From assembly GCA_934417455.1 (NCBI GenBank), contig CAKRWK010000022.1:1-10299 (forward strand): DNA of 10,299 nt. The letters are read 5' to 3'. Numbering within the stretch: the first letter of the stretch is position 1; each line of letters starts with the position of its first letter. The notes beneath the pieces are model-generated. The model did not search any database. It saw only the letters and a program-made list of their open reading frames with translations, and was not told the DNA's origin. Both the position numbers and the translations under genes were made by a program. The DNA comes from an uncultured Eubacteriales bacterium. GTDB lineage: Bacteria > Bacillota > Clostridia > Oscillospirales > CAG-272. Positions 7,004-10,299 of the stretch are shown here, one piece after another.

Positions 7004-8581
7004 TTATTTTTGGTTCAATCCGTAATAGGAGTAAATACTGTCGTAGATGAAGGGAACCACGGTTTTTCCAGTGGCGTCGACAACGCCGTAAGTGTTTGTG
7101 ACCGTGTCTTTGACAACGATGTACCCGTCGTCGCTGACGGGGAAGACATAGGTCTCTATGGCCGGCGCAACGCCGGAACGCAGGGAAAAGAGCACGTTTC
7201 CGTCTCCGTCAAGGCAGTCCCATTGATTGCCGTCGGCCTCCGTTGCAGCCAGATAAAGGTCTTTCTTTCCCGGAAGCAGACGGTACAGTACGGCGGCATA
7301 TTTTTCGTTCAAAATCTTGCCGCCCTTTTTCACCAATGCGCATGTTTCGCCCTTAGAAAGAACGGTGTTTCCGTTGCCGTCAAACAGGTGTGTCAGACCG
7401 GCATTTCCGTACGCGGAGAAAATGTGCCCGTCATAAATAGCGGGAACAGAAACGCCCCCTTGCTTATTCAGAATGCCGTACGTTTGTTTTCCACCGATGT
7501 CCACGCATTCGAGCAGGTAGCCGTCCGGGTCGATGGCTTCTATCTGATGGCCTTCGGCAAGAGAGAAAATTTCTTTTCCGTCGGTGCCAATGACCTTCTG
7601 TTTTCCGTTTTCCGTAACGCAGGCAAGCCCTCCGCAGAAATCGGACGCTTCTTCATAGTCGGCGGAAACGACGGCTTCTCCTTTTTTATTGATATAACCG
7701 AACAGCGCGTTTCCGTCGGTCTTTTTTGAGAAACGGATTCTTTCGTTCTGGCACGCATAGCCGATTTTTCCGCCGAGTTCCGTGCGGAAAAGTTCTTTTC
7801 CTCTGACTGTCAGAAGCGCGTCGAAACTGTCGGAGATTGTTTTGGTTGTGACAACGATGAGGTCTTTTCCGTATTCCGTTTTTTCCGTGTCGATGAGAAA
7901 ACGGATGCCGTCATATTTGGCGGGAAGGACGGTTTTTCCGCGGGCGTCGATAATGCCGTAGACGGTAATGTCCCCCTTTTTCTCTCCGTACACATAGTAG
8001 CCGTTGTCATAGGACATGAGGCTGTCCGCCGAGAAAACAGTCTTTCCTTTTTTGTCGATGAGCTCGAACGTGTCCTTATGCCGCCTTACGACGGCGCGCC
8101 CGTGCGAATCGAATTCTTCCGCCGTGTAAAACGGGAGGTCGATGACCTTTTCGCCTTTGGTGTTTATGTAGAAATAACTTCCGTCGCTTTTTTCCTGTAT
8201 GACGGCGTATCCATTGCAGAACGGCGTTGCCTCGGTGTAAACGCAGGGAATGACTTCCTCGCCTTTCTTATCGACATACCCGTAGTATCCGTTGCGCTGT
8301 ACAAGCAGGAGTCCGTTGTCCGAAAAGAGGTCATATGTCCGATGCGAAAAAACGCCGGCCCAAAGGCAAATCAAAAGGGCAACGCCCGTAAGGAGCACCA
8401 CTCCGCCGACGCAGAGAAGGGCAATTTTCTTTCGGGATTTTTTACGTTCCGGAGCCTTTTCTCCGTCGGGCGCCCCGCCTTCTCTCGGGATGTCCTCCTG
8501 CGGCGCTTTCGGCACTTCCGCAGAAATTTCTCCGACGGCGGTTCCGTTTTCCTCCGGGGTCATCATCGGTTCGTCTGTCAT
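7004..8581 (-). CDS. Single-pass membrane protein with a WG-repeat extracellular domain
   Basis: The 525-residue product has an acidic, Pro/Glu-rich cytoplasmic tail (about 1-45), a basic stop-transfer cluster (RKKSRKK at 46-52), one transmembrane helix (about 53-75), and a long outer region of WG/KWG-type repeats from about residue 90 to the end. Typical copies are YYGYVDKKGEEVIPCVY (about 99-115), LFGYINKKGEAVVSADY, TYGILNKQGGVSVPAIY and TYGVVDATGKTVVPFIY. These repeats form beta-propeller-like folds thought to mediate binding; no enzyme activity is known for them. The ATG at 8581 was chosen because AGAGGAG lies 8 nt before it. An in-frame ATG at 8629 would add 16 residues and has only a poorer GGGGG-type site. 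The gene has its own promoter and ends at the shared bidirectional terminator, so it is probably monocistronic. The ligand is unknown. Confidence 0.9.
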   Translation of the reverse strand: MTDEPMMTPEENGTAVGEISAEVPKAPQEDIPREGGAPDGEKAPERKKSRKKIALLCVGGVVLLTGVALLICLWAGVFSHRTYDLFSDNGLLLVQRNGYYGYVDKKGEEVIPCVYTEATPFCNGYAVIQEKSDGSYFYINTKGEKVIDLPFYTAEEFDSHGRAVVRRHKDTFELIDKKGKTVFSADSLMSYDNGYYVYGEKKGDITVYGIIDARGKTVLPAKYDGIRFLIDTEKTEYGKDLIVVTTKTISDSFDALLTVRGKELFRTELGGKIGYACQNERIRFSKKTDGNALFGYINKKGEAVVSADYEEASDFCGGLACVTENGKQKVIGTDGKEIFSLAEGHQIEAIDPDGYLLECVDIGGKQTYGILNKQGGVSVPAIYDGHIFSAYGNAGLTHLFDGNGNTVLSKGETCALVKKGGKILNEKYAAVLYRLLPGKKDLYLAATEADGNQWDCLDGDGNVLFSLRSGVAPAIETYVFPVSDDGYIVVKDTVTNTYGVVDATGKTVVPFIYDSIYSYYGLNQK

Positions 8582-8649
8582 GTTCTGTTCTCCTCTCTTA
8601 TTCTTTGCTTCTTCAATAAAAAACGTCATGGGGACTCGCCCCCTTCCTT
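8582..8649 (-). other. 5' leader of the WG-repeat gene
   Basis: About 60 nt separate the predicted transcription start (near 8643) from the ATG at 8581. The leader holds a GGGG/CCCC pairing potential around 8627-8645 and an upstream in-frame ATG at 8629. I see no known riboswitch or leader peptide; the AGAGGAG ribosome binding site sits at its end. Confidence 0.4.
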
Positions 8650-8678
8650 ATTATACCGTACAAAACGGAAAGTGTCAA
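8650..8678 (-). promoter_or_regulatory. Consensus SigA promoter of the WG-repeat gene
   Basis: On the minus strand a perfect TTGACA -35 (8673-8678) and a perfect TATAAT -10 (8650-8655) are 17 bp apart. Both hexamers match consensus completely, so strong constitutive expression is expected unless a repressor acts. Transcription should begin near 8643. Confidence 0.92.
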
Positions 8679-8796
8679 GAGGCAACAGACATCCGCATAA
8701 AAAACGAGCCCCCTCCGGACGAAAATTTATTTTTCGGAGATAGGTACTTTTACGGGCGAACATTCATCTTCCAAATTGCGTTTTTAGATTACAAAC
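8679..8796. other. Non-coding spacer upstream of the WG-repeat promoter
   Basis: With its flanks, this forms the roughly 315-base gene-free stretch between the WG-repeat gene and the neighbouring lipoprotein gene. Apart from the promoter and terminator listed separately, it holds only a weak dyad (CGAAAA near 8719-8724 with TTTTCG just after it) and AT-rich DNA. I see no supported small gene or RNA. Confidence 0.4.
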
Positions 8797-8832
8797 AAAA
8801 AACGGTCCGTAAGAAAAAACTTACAGACCGTT
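8797..8832 (-). terminator. Intrinsic terminator of the large lipoprotein gene
   Basis: The arms at 8801-8813 and 8820-8832 pair over 13 positions with one mismatch (8808/8825), around a 6-nt loop. On the minus strand the hairpin is followed by a T-run (8797-8802 read as As on the plus strand). It lies about 65 bp beyond the stop at 8897. Confidence 0.88.
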
Positions 8833-8896
8833 GAACTCGGAGCATTCCTTAGACCTCAAATTTCATACAATGGCGGAGAAACTTCATTTTGCGATA

Positions 8897-10120
8897 TTAC
8901 ATTCCATAGTCCACAATTGTTACGTTAATAATTTCGGCAATTTCTTCAAGGGTAAAACCCGAACCGGCGATGTTGACGTGTATGGAATATACGTTTGCAG
9001 GAACTTGAAACCAATAGTCAATCATTTCACCGCATATTGGGTGAACGTTCGTATTTTTGCCAATGTAGACATCTCTGTATTCTTCAATGTAAAATATATC
9101 CGCATCTGTTCCGGTCACTTTCATGTATACATCTATAGTGAAATAATGGCGCGGTTCTACCGTATAGCTTATGTATATCCCTTCACGAACGTTGGGATCT
9201 CCGGCATATTCCAACTTTAACAGTTCAATGTTTTCTTCTAAAGCCCCATGGTAAACGGGGCCACCGTCGATGGCATAATCATACTCAATCCGAAGATGCC
9301 CGCCCGGAACAGCGTATTCGCCGTTTTCATCCGGTTTGAAAGACGTGTCATCCACATACACGCCTTTTACAGTACAATTCTCGGCCGCGTTGAGCCGAAA
9401 ATAAAAGGCGTCAAAATAGTTTCTTCTTTCTACGGTTTCCAAAAATTGATCGACTTTATAAACTGTAATAATCTCCTTGTTGTTGAGATTCACGGCTTTG
9501 CGGTTGCTTCCGTCGCCTTTGTCGCTGTAAAACATATCGCTGATTTTGATTTTATCGGGAGATACATCGGACTTGCTCAGATGGACTTCAAACGTCGCGG
9601 ACTGGTTGCCGTTTGTGATAATGGCCTCGTCCCAACGAAACGTCATCTTGCTTCCGGCTTTGACGGTTCTTTTACTGCTACGGGTAACGACTTCAAGGTC
9701 TTCCTCTTCACAGAAAAGTTTGAAATCCATGATATAGTAATCTTCCGTGTTGTCAAGTTCAATAGTCAGATAAATTACGTTTTCTTCCTTCAGAATGACC
9801 GTGACGCCGTTGTCATCAACCGTCCTTTTGGCGCTGCGCAGCGCAATATTCTCCTCCGTTTTGTCCGCCAAGGCGGTGATGCCTGCTTTTCTGTCGGCAT
9901 CCATGACAAGCCCCGTCCGAACAATTCCGGAGGGCATTCTCTCCGCATTTTCCGCAATAGCAGACGGATTCCGGAGCGAATGTTCTTTCGCAGAACTTTC
10001 GGAAGATAGATAGATTTTCTTCAGAGATACTTTGGAAAGCGAGGAATTGCAAGAGGAGAGAACCCCCATACACGCGATAAGAACCGAAATGAAAACAAGA
10101 ACCGACAGAAATTTTTTTAT
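8897..10120 (-). CDS. Large lipoprotein of unknown function with an apparent ATA start
   Basis: From codon 10118-10120 the product is 407 residues. It opens with (I/M)KKFLSVLVFISVL and a perfect lipobox LSSC, lipidated at Cys24, so it should be anchored on the outer face of the membrane. The mature part is acidic, rich in beta-strand-like segments and aromatic residues (for example YAIDGGPVYHGALEENIEL), and has no motif I recognise; one or two immunoglobulin-like or jelly-roll domains are possible. The start is unusual. AGGAGG lies 10 nt before an ATA codon exactly where Met is expected, and no in-frame ATG, GTG or TTG exists between there and 10198. The ATG at 10201 lies in the tRNA terminator hairpin, and the next in-frame ATG (10069) would cut the signal peptide in half. 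A variant, sequencing error or true non-standard start are all possible. The gene is AT-richer than its neighbours. No clear promoter was found. Confidence 0.8.
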   Translation of the reverse strand: MKKFLSVLVFISVLIACMGVLSSCNSSLSKVSLKKIYLSSESSAKEHSLRNPSAIAENAERMPSGIVRTGLVMDADRKAGITALADKTEENIALRSAKRTVDDNGVTVILKEENVIYLTIELDNTEDYYIMDFKLFCEEEDLEVVTRSSKRTVKAGSKMTFRWDEAIITNGNQSATFEVHLSKSDVSPDKIKISDMFYSDKGDGSNRKAVNLNNKEIITVYKVDQFLETVERRNYFDAFYFRLNAAENCTVKGVYVDDTSFKPDENGEYAVPGGHLRIEYDYAIDGGPVYHGALEENIELLKLEYAGDPNVREGIYISYTVEPRHYFTIDVYMKVTGTDADIFYIEEYRDVYIGKNTNVHPICGEMIDYWFQVPANVYSIHVNIAGSGFTLEEIAEIINVTIVDYGM

Positions 10121-10130
10121 TTGAACGAAT

Positions 10131-10136
10131 CCTCCT
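10131..10136 (-). promoter_or_regulatory. Perfect AGGAGG ribosome binding site of the large lipoprotein gene
   Basis: AGGAGG on the minus strand ends 10 nt before the ATA codon at 10118-10120. A perfect site at this place argues that translation begins here rather than at 10201 or 10069, and so locates the lipoprotein signal peptide start. Confidence 0.75.
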
Positions 10137-10175
10137 AAAGTATTCCGGGTAACGAATATGGTTTTTATTCCGACA

Positions 10176-10205
10176 AAAAGTGCCCCTCTGCGGCGGGGCA
10201 CTTTT
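10176..10205 (-). terminator. Intrinsic terminator of the tRNA-Lys gene
   Basis: AAAAGTGCCCC (10176-10186) and GGGGCACTTTT (10195-10205) form an 11-bp stem around an 8-nt loop. On the minus strand it starts one base after the tRNA's CCA and ends in a T-run continuing to 10175. Its core matches that of the terminator at 6956-6991. Confidence 0.85.
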
Positions 10206-10206
10206 C

Positions 10207-10282
10207 TGGTGCACCCTCAGGGACTCGAACCCTGGACCCACTGATTAAGAGTCAGTTGCTCTACCACCTGAGCTAAGGGTGC
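10207..10282 (-). tRNA. tRNA-Lys, anticodon CTT
   Basis: The 76-nt gene folds into a full cloverleaf on the minus strand. The acceptor stem is GCACCCT/AGGGTGC and the D-arm contains AGCTCAGGTGGTAGAGC. The anticodon arm is ACTGA-CTCTTAA-TCAGT, with CTT at loop positions 3-5 reading AAG. The T-arm contains GGTTCGAGTCC. The discriminator base A is followed by an encoded CCA (10207-10209). No base in the conserved positions is missing. Its promoter would lie beyond the right edge. Confidence 0.97.
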
Positions 10283-10299
10283 ATTTTCGGAACGCATTA

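Noticed and set aside
8582..8629. Start of the WG-repeat protein at the ATG at 8629
   Set aside because: It is possible, but the AGAGGAG site with an 8-nt spacer clearly favours the ATG at 8581.
9248..10009. A 253-codon plus-strand frame opposite the large lipoprotein
   Set aside because: There is no ribosome binding site or domain, and the opposite strand has a lipoprotein signal, a ribosome binding site and a terminator.
10121..10201. Start of the large lipoprotein at the ATG at 10201
   Set aside because: This ATG is part of the tRNA terminator hairpin and would put 27 arbitrary residues before a classic KKFLSVL signal peptide; the AGGAGG site lies downstream of it.
10207..10282. The tRNA 3' end as an attachment site of an integrated element in this window
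   Set aside because: No second copy of the tRNA 3' end and no integrase gene is present in the window.

Overview
The window looks like chromosomal DNA of a Gram-positive-type bacterium, most likely an uncultured member of the Bacillota (Clostridia-like, often seen in gut communities). The signs are SigA-type promoters with exact 17-bp spacers, AGGAGG-like ribosome binding sites, lipoprotein signal peptides ending in a lipobox cysteine, a membrane-anchored WG-repeat protein, and a tRNA gene with an encoded CCA. This placement is inference from gene style; no marker gene settles it. Most of the window is moderately GC-rich; the last protein gene (8897-10120) is visibly AT-richer.

Layout. (1) At 1-1442, minus strand, a two-gene operon: an Lrp/AsnC-family regulator followed, with an ATGA stop/start overlap, by a class I/II PLP aminotransferase that runs off the left edge. 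(2) At 1443-1681, a divergent intergenic region with one SigA promoter in each direction and several TGCAAAA-type inverted half-sites between and within them. (3) At 1682-6947, plus strand, a likely four-gene operon: a very long (1193 aa) membrane-anchored repeat protein of unknown family, two short-chain ChrA-type (chromate transporter family) membrane proteins, and a small lipoprotein. The first three genes are joined by ATGA and GTGA overlaps. (4) At 6950-6997, a strong bidirectional terminator between convergent genes. (5) At 7004-8581, minus strand, a single-pass membrane protein with a WG-repeat outer domain and its own near-consensus promoter. (6) At 8797-10136, minus strand, a large lipoprotein of unknown function with its own terminator. 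Its natural start position is occupied by ATA rather than a normal start codon. (7) At 10176-10282, minus strand, tRNA-Lys(CTT) and its terminator.

How the parts may work together. The regulator and aminotransferase form an amino-acid-sensing pair resembling the alaR-alaT (yugG-yugH) arrangement of Bacillus subtilis. The plus-strand operon links an exported repeat protein with a paired anion-transporter-like membrane system, an association not explained by known ChrA biology. Four of the seven protein genes encode exported or surface-anchored proteins without a known biochemical role, so the window is rich in cell-envelope functions. No mobile element, CRISPR array or rRNA is visible.
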